This document shows positions 8,094 through 16,201 of a stretch of 64,000 bases of DNA, one piece after another. Made by a program: the position numbers and the translations under genes. This DNA comes from Chryseobacterium defluvii. Its GTDB lineage: Bacteria; Bacteroidota; Bacteroidia; Flavobacteriales; Weeksellaceae. The stretch spans positions 868,001 to 932,000 of the forward strand of contig NZ_RBXB01000001.1 in the NCBI RefSeq assembly GCF_003634775.1, read 5' to 3'. The notes beneath the pieces are model-generated. The model saw only the letters and a list, made by a program, of their open reading frames with translations. It did not search any database and was not told the origin of the DNA. Every line of letters starts with the position of its first letter. Position 1 is the stretch's first letter.

Positions 8094-10482
8094 ATTTGTA
8101 TTTATAGTTCCCCCTTTAACCGGTCATGTCAACCCCACATTAAGCATTGGTGCCACTCTGCTGGAAAGAGGACACCGGGTGGCATGGATTAGTCTTGACC
8201 AGCATTTAAAAAACAAACTTCCGGAAGGCGGAGAATTATTACTGATTCAATACGACCAGACGGATGAAGAAAAAAGAGAAAGCGAAAACTATCTCGATAT
8301 CATCTCTAAAAAAGTAGTCTACGGAATCGACAGCATTAAATTCCTTTACGAAGAGGTGCTGATTCCTTTAAACAGGCATTGCTATAACGGAATGATTCCA
8401 TTGCTAAAGGAGTATCAACCCGATCTGGTAATTGGCGACCATCAGCTATTTGCAGCTTCTATTGCAGCCAAAAAGCTGGGTTTGCCTTACGCTACAACGG
8501 TTACCGCTCCGGCGGCCATTAAAATCATGAGTGAACTTCCAAAAGTCCATGAATGGGAAGAAAAGCAGATCATTGCACTGCAGAAGGAATTGGGCGTTGA
8601 AGAAAACCGTGCTTTGGATTGTTCGGATATATTGACATTGGTCTTAACATCAAGGTATTTCTTTGGCGAAATGGATCTTCCTGCTCATTTTCAATTCACC
8701 GGACCGGTTCTTACGGAAAGACGTATTTCCTGTGAATTTGATTGGGAAACATTCAGCCGCAGCTCAAAGAAAAAGATTTTGGTAAGCATCGGAACGACTT
8801 TCGACCACGAGCATAAAAAAGCATTTTTTCAAAAGGTGATTGATGCTTTTAAAGATGAAGAGGTAATGGTCGTTGTCGTTTCAGATCCTCAGCTTTTCGA
8901 TCACTGGCCGGATAATTTTATGGTGTACCAACAAGTTCCACAGCTCGAATTGTTGCCACATCTGGATGGGGTGGTCTGCCACGGAGGTCACAATACCGTT
9001 TCCGAAGCCATTTCCAACGGGTTGCCGTTGGTGGTGATTCCGATTGCGTATGACCAGTCGCATGTGGCGGGCCGTGTTGTGCGCACAGGTGCTGGTGAAC
9101 GACTTAATTTTAACAGGTTTAAAGCGCATCATTTAAACGAAGCCGTACAGCATATTTTGAATAACCCCGAATATAAAAAGGCAGCGGAAACCATCCGTGA
9201 ATCTTTTGTAGAAGCCGGAGGAAGCGCAACTGCTGCTGATTTGCTTGAAAAGACTATTTCAGCATCAAAAACAGAAAAGCCCAGGTCTAAATTTTTATTT
9301 GTGGTTCCCCCGTTTTTCGGGCATATCAGTCCGACTTTAAGTGTCGGGGCAAGTCTGATTGCCCTTGGCTATGAGGTAAAATGGTTCGGAATTACACCTT
9401 TAGACCAAAAACATATTCCAGAAGGCGGAAGCTATTTTTACCCTGAAGAAGACCTGATCCCTTATCAGGAGGAGATCGCCCGTATTTTAAAAAGACAGGA
9501 CGATGGTCCCGCCTGTTCAGGACCTGAAGTGATGAAGCTGGCGTTGGAAGAAACCTACGTTCCCTTTGCTAAAATAATGATGCCCGGATTGGAAACGCTT
9601 ACCAAAGAATGGAAGCCTGATGTTATCATCAACGATTGTATTACGTTCGGAGGAGCGCTTTTTGCCCATAAAAATAATATTCCGTGTGTGACGACAACGC
9701 CCGTTCCGCCGGATGTGATGGGGGATACAGAGAACAGTGCCCCGAGAATATTTGAATGGCAGCAGAATTTGATCAGACAGCTTCAAAAAGAGGTCGGGAT
9801 TGAAGAGGATGGTATTTTTATCCATTCTCATCATTTAAACTTAATATTTACCTCACAGAAATTTGCAGACTTTGAAACGGTTCCGTCCCACATGGAATTT
9901 GTGGGACCTGTAAAAGGGCGCCCGAATCCTGCTCCTTTCGACTGGGAAAAGCTGGAAGCCTCCACGACCCCAAAAATATTTGTGTCATTAGGAACCTTAT
10001 TGGTAGATATCCGGAAAGCCTTTTTTGAAAAAGTCATTGCGGCATTGGGTAATCAGCCTGTAACGGTGATTGCCGCTACACCGCCGGACATCTTTGAAGA
10101 ATGGCCGTCTAACTTTATCGTGAGCAGCTTTGTTCCTCAATCGGCATTGATGCCTCACATGGATATGGTGATCTGCCACGGCGGCTTCAATACGGTAAAT
10201 GATACGTTCACCAACGGATTGCCGATGCTGATCACACCCATTGCTTACGACCATTTTCACATTGCAAAACTGATTGAAAAGGCAGGTTGCGGAATCAGTA
10301 TCCGATATAAAAGACTGCGGGCTGAAGCCCTTCGCCAAACCGTTTTTGAATTGCTGGAAAACCCGGCGTACAGAAATGCTGCGAAAGACGTTCAACATAC
10401 TTTGTTAACGGCAGGAGGTAATGACCGCGCAGTAGAACTGCTTGAAAATTTTGTAGAACAATCCACCTTGGTTCCTGTATAA
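8086..10482 (+). CDS. Tandem-fused UGT/MGT-type glycosyltransferase (two complete GT1-like halves)
   Basis: 798 residues made of two homologous halves, about 1-398 and 400-798, joined by a short polar linker. Each half begins with a VPP..GH..PTLS segment typical of macrolide/zeaxanthin-type GT1 enzymes and carries the C-terminal nucleotide-sugar motif: HGGHNT at 299-304 and HGGFNT at 698-703, each followed by PIAYDQ/H. Both halves look intact. GT1 enzymes move a sugar from a nucleotide donor to a small lipophilic acceptor; a natural reading is two consecutive sugar transfers onto the operon's polyketide or lipid. Single-domain members are ~400 residues, so this is a duplication with fusion. 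There is no signal peptide. The acyltransferase gene follows after 4 nt. Confidence 0.88.
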   Translation: MAKFVFIVPPLTGHVNPTLSIGATLLERGHRVAWISLDQHLKNKLPEGGELLLIQYDQTDEEKRESENYLDIISKKVVYGIDSIKFLYEEVLIPLNRHCYNGMIPLLKEYQPDLVIGDHQLFAASIAAKKLGLPYATTVTAPAAIKIMSELPKVHEWEEKQIIALQKELGVEENRALDCSDILTLVLTSRYFFGEMDLPAHFQFTGPVLTERRISCEFDWETFSRSSKKKILVSIGTTFDHEHKKAFFQKVIDAFKDEEVMVVVVSDPQLFDHWPDNFMVYQQVPQLELLPHLDGVVCHGGHNTVSEAISNGLPLVVIPIAYDQSHVAGRVVRTGAGERLNFNRFKAHHLNEAVQHILNNPEYKKAAETIRESFVEAGGSATAADLLEKTISASKTEKPRSKFLFVVPPFFGHISPTLSVGASLIALGYEVKWFGITPLDQKHIPEGGSYFYPEEDLIPYQEEIARILKRQDDGPACSGPEVMKLALEETYVPFAKIMMPGLETLTKEWKPDVIINDCITFGGALFAHKNNIPCVTTTPVPPDVMGDTENSAPRIFEWQQNLIRQLQKEVGIEEDGIFIHSHHLNLIFTSQKFADFETVPSHMEFVGPVKGRPNPAPFDWEKLEASTTPKIFVSLGTLLVDIRKAFFEKVIAALGNQPVTVIAATPPDIFEEWPSNFIVSSFVPQSALMPHMDMVICHGGFNTVNDTFTNGLPMLITPIAYDHFHIAKLIEKAGCGISIRYKRLRAEALRQTVFELLENPAYRNAAKDVQHTLLTAGGNDRAVELLENFVEQSTLVPV

Positions 10483-10486
10483 AGCT

Positions 10487-11755
10487 ATGAAAAGAAGACT
10501 GCTATTCGGTGAACGCATGCTGTTGGGAGACGGAACGGAGCCTTTCAATGCCGTTATCCCGTTCAGGCTGCGGGGAACTTTTAAGGAAGAACAAATTCAG
10601 CATGCCCTGGGTCAGATCCAGGCCAAACATCCCTGGTTGAGCGCGCTGATCACCTATGATGATCAAAACATTCCCTGGTTTGAAGTGCCGGAACCGTCTT
10701 TACCTGTTCCGGTACGGCTGGTGCCCCGGAAAGGAGAGGACGACTGGCAGGAAGAATCCAAAAAAGAATGGCATACGATATTCAATTACGGGGAATTGCC
10801 CCTGATCCGCTTTGTATGGATCCGGGGTGAGGAGGTTTCAGATATGCTTTTCGTGTTTCATCATTGCTTATGTGATGGCGGTTCTGCGATGGCCTTCCTG
10901 TATGAATTTTTACAGGTATTGGATCATCCGGCTGCGGATATCGGTATAGAACAGCCCATTTTGGGAATTCAGGATGTGGTTCCGGAAGCTATTTTAAACA
11001 ACCGCAGGCAAAAGCTGAAAGCCAGGTTCATTGGCAGACTGGCAGCCACGGCAATCAAATGTATTCCTGTAGGCAAAAAAGCGGTGGAGCGGCAAAACGA
11101 TTACCTGATCCATTGGAAGTTGGATGCGGCAAAGAGCCGGGAACTGATTGCTTATTGTAAATCCAATGATGTTACCGTTAACACCTTTTTAAGTGCAGCG
11201 GTACTTCAGGCATTCAGAAAGGTGAGAGGGAAATCGGCTTTCAACAAAGTTTCCTGTCCGGTGGATATCCGGCGTTTTGCCCCGCAGATCAAGGACGATC
11301 ATATTTTCGCTTTTGGACTGATGATCGTGGTTTCGGCGCACGAGAAAATAAGCTTTCCGGATAATCTACGCCTGATGCAGGAAGCAGTGGAGCGTAAAAC
11401 GGCTAAGCTCAATCCTTATATCACGATGATGGTGATGGAATCCGGGCATGATGCCCTGAACAACTTTACAAAGCTGCTGAAACAGGGTAAATCGTCTAAC
11501 GACTGTATGTTTTCCAATCTGGGGCGCATCCAGATCCCGCATCAATACAAGGCGTTCATGGTGGACACTATTTTCAGCCCTTCCGTGATCGGGCCTTTAG
11601 GGAATACCACGACGCTGGTTACGTCTACCTTCCGGGGCGAAATGGATTTCTCCTTCGTAGGAAGTGAAGGCTATTTACCGTATTCGGAAGCACTGGCGAT
11701 CCGTGATGAGATGATGAAGACCGTACAACAACAAATAGAATCTTTGGCAGTATGA
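10487..11755 (+). CDS. PapA5/condensation-like acyltransferase, copy 1
   Basis: 422 residues of the chloramphenicol-acetyltransferase/condensation superfamily. The catalytic motif HHCLCDG is at residues 125-131 with His126 and Asp130 in place, and a MDFSF segment near the C terminus matches the DFGWG region of this fold. Members such as mycobacterial PapA5 move an acyl group from a carrier protein or CoA to a hydroxyl of a polyketide or sugar. Next to a PKS and a double glycosyltransferase, esterification of a glycolipid is likely, with donor and acceptor unknown. Its stop overlaps the start of its paralogue by 4 nt (ATGA). This stretch is GC-rich: the 60 bases from 10681 contain 36 G or C. 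Confidence 0.85.
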   Translation: MKRRLLFGERMLLGDGTEPFNAVIPFRLRGTFKEEQIQHALGQIQAKHPWLSALITYDDQNIPWFEVPEPSLPVPVRLVPRKGEDDWQEESKKEWHTIFNYGELPLIRFVWIRGEEVSDMLFVFHHCLCDGGSAMAFLYEFLQVLDHPAADIGIEQPILGIQDVVPEAILNNRRQKLKARFIGRLAATAIKCIPVGKKAVERQNDYLIHWKLDAAKSRELIAYCKSNDVTVNTFLSAAVLQAFRKVRGKSAFNKVSCPVDIRRFAPQIKDDHIFAFGLMIVVSAHEKISFPDNLRLMQEAVERKTAKLNPYITMMVMESGHDALNNFTKLLKQGKSSNDCMFSNLGRIQIPHQYKAFMVDTIFSPSVIGPLGNTTTLVTSTFRGEMDFSFVGSEGYLPYSEALAIRDEMMKTVQQQIESLAV

Positions 11756-12999
11756 TGAAACGAAGATTAATGATGGTGGAGAGGATCATGTATGTAGATG
11801 CTCAGACGCCTTTAAACTGTGTGTTTACGGCCAAAGTCTCCGGCGCGCTTTCGGAAGAGAATTTCCGGCTGGCTTTAGCGAAAATCCAGCAGAAGCATCC
11901 TCTGCTGAGAACGGTTATCGATGATCAGAGTGAAACATATCCTTTCTTTACGGAAGAAATGGACATAAAGCCTATACCGCTCCGTATGGTTCCAAGACAG
12001 ACGGAAAATGACTGGCTGCTGGAATCTGAAACGGAATGGTTCCGCCTGTTCGATGAGGATAAAAAGCCGTTGGCCCGCCTGGTTTGGATCAAAGGAAAAG
12101 AAGTGTCCGAAATCCTTTGGGTGATGCCTCACTGTATCTCTGACGGCACTACCGGGATTACCCTGATGCGTGAGCTCCTTGCCCTGCTGGATGATCCGTC
12201 TTCGGAATTGCTTCCGTATGAGGCATTCCGTTCCGTGGATGAATTTCTTCCTTCAGGTTTCGATGCGGGAAAAAAGAAATATAAGGCTTATTTGTATTTG
12301 ATCATGGCGAAAATTTTCTTCATGACACAGAAAAAAAGCAGGAGAAAAAACCTCGGAAAGAATTATGCCCTTCACCGGAAGCTGGATTCGCAGACTACTC
12401 AACAGATCACTGGAAAATGTAAAACTCTTGGTGTTTCTGTGCATGCTTTGCTCTGTGCCGCATTCATGCAGGCTTTTCAGGAGATACAAGGGAAGAAAGC
12501 CAAAGGGAAGGTAATCAGTCCTGTAGATGTGCGCCACTTTATTCCGGAGATCGGGCAGGATCATTTATTTGCTTTTGCCCCAACGGTGGAACTTTCTTTA
12601 AAAAAAGGCCCTCAGACCGTATGGGAGTATGCCGGAGAGATCAAAAAAGAACTTACCCGGAAGATCCAAAAAATAGAAGCAAGAGAACTGCTGTGGATGG
12701 GCGAGCGGATGCATCCTATTGTGGAGCGTATGATCTCTATGCTGAAATCGAGCAGAGGAGGACATGATATTACCTTATCCAATATGGGTAGGATAGATAT
12801 TCCGCAGGATTATAAGCATTTTACGCTGGAAACGATCTACAGCCCGACGGTTGCGTTTCCCTGGCTGAACTCCAATACGTTGGTGGCCACTACTTATAAC
12901 CAACAGATGGATTTCACCTTCATGTCCAATGAACATTTTCTTCCGAAAGAAGAAGCGATACAAATCAAAGATAAAGCTATTGAGCTGATGACCTCATGA
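11752..12999 (+). CDS. PapA5/condensation-like acyltransferase, copy 2
   Basis: 415 residues, clearly a paralogue of the preceding gene: both start MKRRL..ERM and share the SNLGRI/SNMGRI and LP.EEA endings. The active-site motif is PHCISDG at 126-132. The first, structural His of HHxxxDG is Pro, while the catalytic His127 and Asp131-Gly132 remain, so activity is plausible. Two paralogous acyltransferases in one operon suggest two different acylation sites or donors. Its start and stop both overlap neighbours by 4 nt, so it is probably translationally coupled. Confidence 0.84.
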   Translation: MMKRRLMMVERIMYVDAQTPLNCVFTAKVSGALSEENFRLALAKIQQKHPLLRTVIDDQSETYPFFTEEMDIKPIPLRMVPRQTENDWLLESETEWFRLFDEDKKPLARLVWIKGKEVSEILWVMPHCISDGTTGITLMRELLALLDDPSSELLPYEAFRSVDEFLPSGFDAGKKKYKAYLYLIMAKIFFMTQKKSRRKNLGKNYALHRKLDSQTTQQITGKCKTLGVSVHALLCAAFMQAFQEIQGKKAKGKVISPVDVRHFIPEIGQDHLFAFAPTVELSLKKGPQTVWEYAGEIKKELTRKIQKIEARELLWMGERMHPIVERMISMLKSSRGGHDITLSNMGRIDIPQDYKHFTLETIYSPTVAFPWLNSNTLVATTYNQQMDFTFMSNEHFLPKEEAIQIKDKAIELMTS

Positions 13000-13544
13000 A
13001 ATTTACAATAAAAAAGGCTCAACCTAAACCGATCAAAAAAACAACGCTGAGTCGCTTTCTTAGAAAGCGGATGATCTATTATGTCTTTCCGAATGTATTC
13101 TTCAATTTTATCATTGCCTACGCCAGCTTCAATGAATTAGGTTACACGCATTTCTTTGCAGGTACCCAATGTCTGGCCAAGTTGACCCTGCCCATGGCGA
13201 TATTTTTACCGGTTGTCCTTACCATTGATATTTTGAAAAGGGTAACCGATGCCGCCGAGCAGGAAGCCATTGAGTTCAGAGTAGATGAACAGCTTAATCT
13301 CAAAAGGATGATGACGAGGCTGAGCATCATGCATGGCGTGGTGACCGGATTATCAGTGCTGTGTATATTGCTTTTAGCACAATTCAATCTGTCTAAATAT
13401 TATAAGCTGGATGGTGCTGCCATGGCTGTAGTGGTGGGGATTCTTGCGGGCGGGCTTTCTGTGGTGTTTACGTATTTGCCGGTGATGAGGTTAAAAAAGT
13501 ATCTGTATAGACCTGTACAGATTGTTCCTGCTGATGCAGAATAG
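12996..13544 (+). CDS. Small four-helix membrane protein closing the polyketide operon
   Basis: 182 residues. A basic N terminus (KKAQPKPIKKTT) is followed by about four hydrophobic segments, around residues 27-45, 55-78, 105-130 and 140-165, with a charged cytoplasmic-type loop near 80-100. I recognise no family. The 4-nt ATGA overlap with the acyltransferase places it in the operon. It could anchor the enzymes or help place the lipid product in the inner membrane; both are guesses. No gene continues on this strand after it and I saw no clear terminator. Confidence 0.7.
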   Translation: MKFTIKKAQPKPIKKTTLSRFLRKRMIYYVFPNVFFNFIIAYASFNELGYTHFFAGTQCLAKLTLPMAIFLPVVLTIDILKRVTDAAEQEAIEFRVDEQLNLKRMMTRLSIMHGVVTGLSVLCILLLAQFNLSKYYKLDGAAMAVVVGILAGGLSVVFTYLPVMRLKKYLYRPVQIVPADAE

Positions 13545-13569
13545 TAGTACAAGATATTCAATCTATTTT

Positions 13570-13776
13570 TTAACGCAAACTTTTGTTTTCGGATTGCCTT
13601 ATTGTAAGGAAGCAAAGTTTGTTCTGCTCTGCAATCCTTCCATACTGCTGTCTCTGTTCCGGAGTAAGGTTGACGGTTTTCCCGGAAAGGGTGCTTTCCA
13701 TATTTTGAATTGCCTGGTCTAAAGCGGCAAGCTCTTCCTGGGAAAAGCTCATACTGATTAAATTCTCAAATGCCAT
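13570..13776 (-). pseudogene. Truncated small Bacteroidota protein (MAFENLISMSF family), probable remnant
   Basis: From ATG 13776 the frame gives 68 residues. The first ~55 (MAFENLISMSFSQEELAAL..., then VNLTPEQRQQYGRIAEQNK) match from memory a conserved cytoplasmic flavobacterial protein of about 150 residues. After NK the sequence becomes unrelated-looking and stops, so about two thirds is missing. It lies exactly between the polyketide operon and the nucleotide-depletion operon, consistent with a deletion or insertion scar. The reading as a remnant depends on my recollection of the full-length family; a genuine short gene is possible. Confidence 0.5.
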
Positions 13777-13972
13777 AATTTTATTTCTATTATTTGGTTT
13801 GTAGATCAAATATAGAAAATGGGAGTATTCCAAAATCACAGCGTGGTGATTTTCTTAATGGTTGTTCATGGATTTATAATATATTGGGAAATAGGATTTT
13901 GTGTTGGTTGATTTTTTGTGAAAAGTTTTTAGGGATTTTACTATGTAGTATTAAATATGAACTTAATACATA

Positions 13973-16147
13973 CTATTGATTTTTTTGAGATTTAATCTCT
14001 ACACCTAGTTTAATGATTTCGGTTAAAGCATTCAAACCATCATTCTCACTTATCAAACCATCTAAAGATTTCATTGTTTCTTTATCATCTTTAAATTTGT
14101 CTTCCAATAATGTTTTTATTGTTTTTAATTTATTTAGATCGGACTCTTGAGGTTTTATTCCTGTTCGTAAAGTTATTTCATCTTTTATTGACATCATTGG
14201 TTCATACAATTTATTATATCCTCTTCCTATAGCTCCTTGATACATAAATAAGTTTGGATTATTTTTTTGTGAATTTCCACCTTTAAGAATTTGCAATTTT
14301 GAAATTCCAGGATATGGATCAATATAAAAAATATTTTTGATACCTAATTGATATGCTTTCTTCGAACATAATTCACAAGGACTTGCTGTAGTAAATAAAT
14401 TTCCACCTTTCAATGCCTGCCCGCCATATTTTGTTATTTGAAGCATTGCGTTCTCTTCAGCATGTAAAGATCTTGTATGAACCTGATTATCTTTACCCTC
14501 AAAAGCATTATGAAAACTTTTAAAACAATAAGGACAATTTCTGCCGTTTTCTTGTTTTTGATATTTAGCTGGAACACTGTTAATAGTATCCTTCATTTTT
14601 TGAATAAAAGATTCATCTTTATATTTTCCAGTTTTTTCAAAACTGGTATAAATAGGGCTTGTTCCCACTACGCCACTTTCGTAATCTTTAATTTCACGTA
14701 GTCCACATGGTGTCTGTCCTTCTGGAACTTCATTCCAACCAATTCCTTTTACTGAATAGAATTCATCTGTTACAACTGCACCAACTTGTCTTGAAATACA
14801 TCCTGAATTTAGTTTAGCATTATAAGCGACTTGCATTGTTCTTTCTAATGCAGAAGGTGTTACTATCCCCGGTTGTTTTATAAGGCATATAAGCTTTAAT
14901 AATTGAAGATGCATTGATTTATAGTTAAATATATTTTTGTCATCTTCTATATCTTTTGTAATTATTTTTTGTTGCTTTAAAGCAGCACTGATTATCATTT
15001 TTGATTTCTTAACTTCCTTAGAAGATTCTATATTTCTGCCTATTTCTTTGTCAATAAAAATATGATAATCACTTTTTTGGATACAGTTTTCAACATCTGG
15101 CGACGCAAACCCTCCCTTCTTAAAATCATTAGTATCATATTCAATCTGATCTAGCTCTAGACACTCATTAGTTTCACGAGTCAGTTTTTCCTCCAAACCA
15201 AAACCTTTAACCTTTTCTTCAAGATTTTTTTTACGAAGATTTTCATCTTTATTTACAGATATTAAATAAAACCCTGCGAATCTTTCTCTGAAATAGTTAA
15301 TCTCAAATGAGTTTTTAAGTGAATCAATAACCACATTACATCTTTCATCTTCATCATTATATTTACAAGATTTTAAAAGAAATTTAATTGTTTTCGCTAC
15401 TGTATATATATGGCTCAAATCTTTGTCAAAATTCAAATCTTTTTTTTCGGCATCTTCTATTTTATGAATATCTAGCTGGCCATAAACACGAAGATAAAAA
15501 GATAAAAGATGTAATAGTCTTATTCTTAAAATATGGCTGTATTGATCTAAGCATTTAAAAAAGGCTTTTGAAAATTCCTCAAAATTTTCACCAAAGAAAA
15601 AGTTGTAAATCTGATCACTATTTTTACTTTCTTCCTTTCCGTCCAAGCACATATTAAGAGTTGAACAACTAAATTCAAAAGAGCTTAAACAAGATTGTGA
15701 CTCAGCACTTTTAAGAAAGGGTATTAAAACATCTTCCAAATACTTTAAGTTTTCAGGTTTAGAACCAAACCTTTCTTTTTTAAAGACACCATTTGGCGTT
15801 CCCATTTTCTTAATAAAACTAAAAATATTGTCAGCAAATTTGTTTGTATTGGTGTCTTGACAAGCATGCAACAAATGAAGTAAGACAACATTACGATATC
15901 TAATTATATGAAATGGTTTCCAATTCCCTGGATAAATAATGAATTGCTTTAAATTTTGATATTTTAATCCTTCGTTAATATTCTTATTGCGAATTTCTTC
16001 AATTTCATTATCTATCTTGCTTTCAGAAAAAGGGTTGTCTATTTGACTCAACAAATCTGCAACTTCATATGCACCACCACGCATTCTTCCAGTAAGACCA
16101 ATAAGTATAAAGTTATTTCTCAGTTTATAAAATTCTGTAAGTCCCAT
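13973..16147 (-). CDS. AvcD-like antiphage dCTP/dCMP deaminase with N-terminal P-loop-like domain
   Basis: 724 residues. The C-terminal half is a zinc deoxycytidylate deaminase: His562-Ala-Glu564 is the HxE proton shuttle/zinc ligand and P590-C591-E-L-C594 is the PCxxC zinc site. An extra CPYC pair lies between deaminase elements. The N terminus (FILIGLTGRMRGGAYEVADLL) resembles the NTP-binding loop of antiphage dCTP deaminases (AvcD), which pair a kinase-like domain with a deaminase and drain dCTP when phage infects. The loop lacks the usual Walker A lysine. The middle ~200 residues are divergent and AT-rich. It is third in an operon, 54 nt after the helicase gene. No AvcI-like RNA was identifiable. 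Function in defence is inferred from the family and context. Confidence 0.82.
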   Translation of the reverse strand: MGLTEFYKLRNNFILIGLTGRMRGGAYEVADLLSQIDNPFSESKIDNEIEEIRNKNINEGLKYQNLKQFIIYPGNWKPFHIIRYRNVVLLHLLHACQDTNTNKFADNIFSFIKKMGTPNGVFKKERFGSKPENLKYLEDVLIPFLKSAESQSCLSSFEFSCSTLNMCLDGKEESKNSDQIYNFFFGENFEEFSKAFFKCLDQYSHILRIRLLHLLSFYLRVYGQLDIHKIEDAEKKDLNFDKDLSHIYTVAKTIKFLLKSCKYNDEDERCNVVIDSLKNSFEINYFRERFAGFYLISVNKDENLRKKNLEEKVKGFGLEEKLTRETNECLELDQIEYDTNDFKKGGFASPDVENCIQKSDYHIFIDKEIGRNIESSKEVKKSKMIISAALKQQKIITKDIEDDKNIFNYKSMHLQLLKLICLIKQPGIVTPSALERTMQVAYNAKLNSGCISRQVGAVVTDEFYSVKGIGWNEVPEGQTPCGLREIKDYESGVVGTSPIYTSFEKTGKYKDESFIQKMKDTINSVPAKYQKQENGRNCPYCFKSFHNAFEGKDNQVHTRSLHAEENAMLQITKYGGQALKGGNLFTTASPCELCSKKAYQLGIKNIFYIDPYPGISKLQILKGGNSQKNNPNLFMYQGAIGRGYNKLYEPMMSIKDEITLRTGIKPQESDLNKLKTIKTLLEDKFKDDKETMKSLDGLISENDGLNALTEIIKLGVEIKSQKNQ

Positions 16148-16201
16148 GATTTAGTTTTTAATTTTTAGTTTTTTATTACATGTGATATCGAAAAAGATAT
16201 T

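Noticed and set aside
9997..10398. Minus-strand ORF of 133 codons inside the glycosyltransferase gene
   Set aside because: It opposes a strongly conserved coding region and its His/Arg-rich product resembles no protein.
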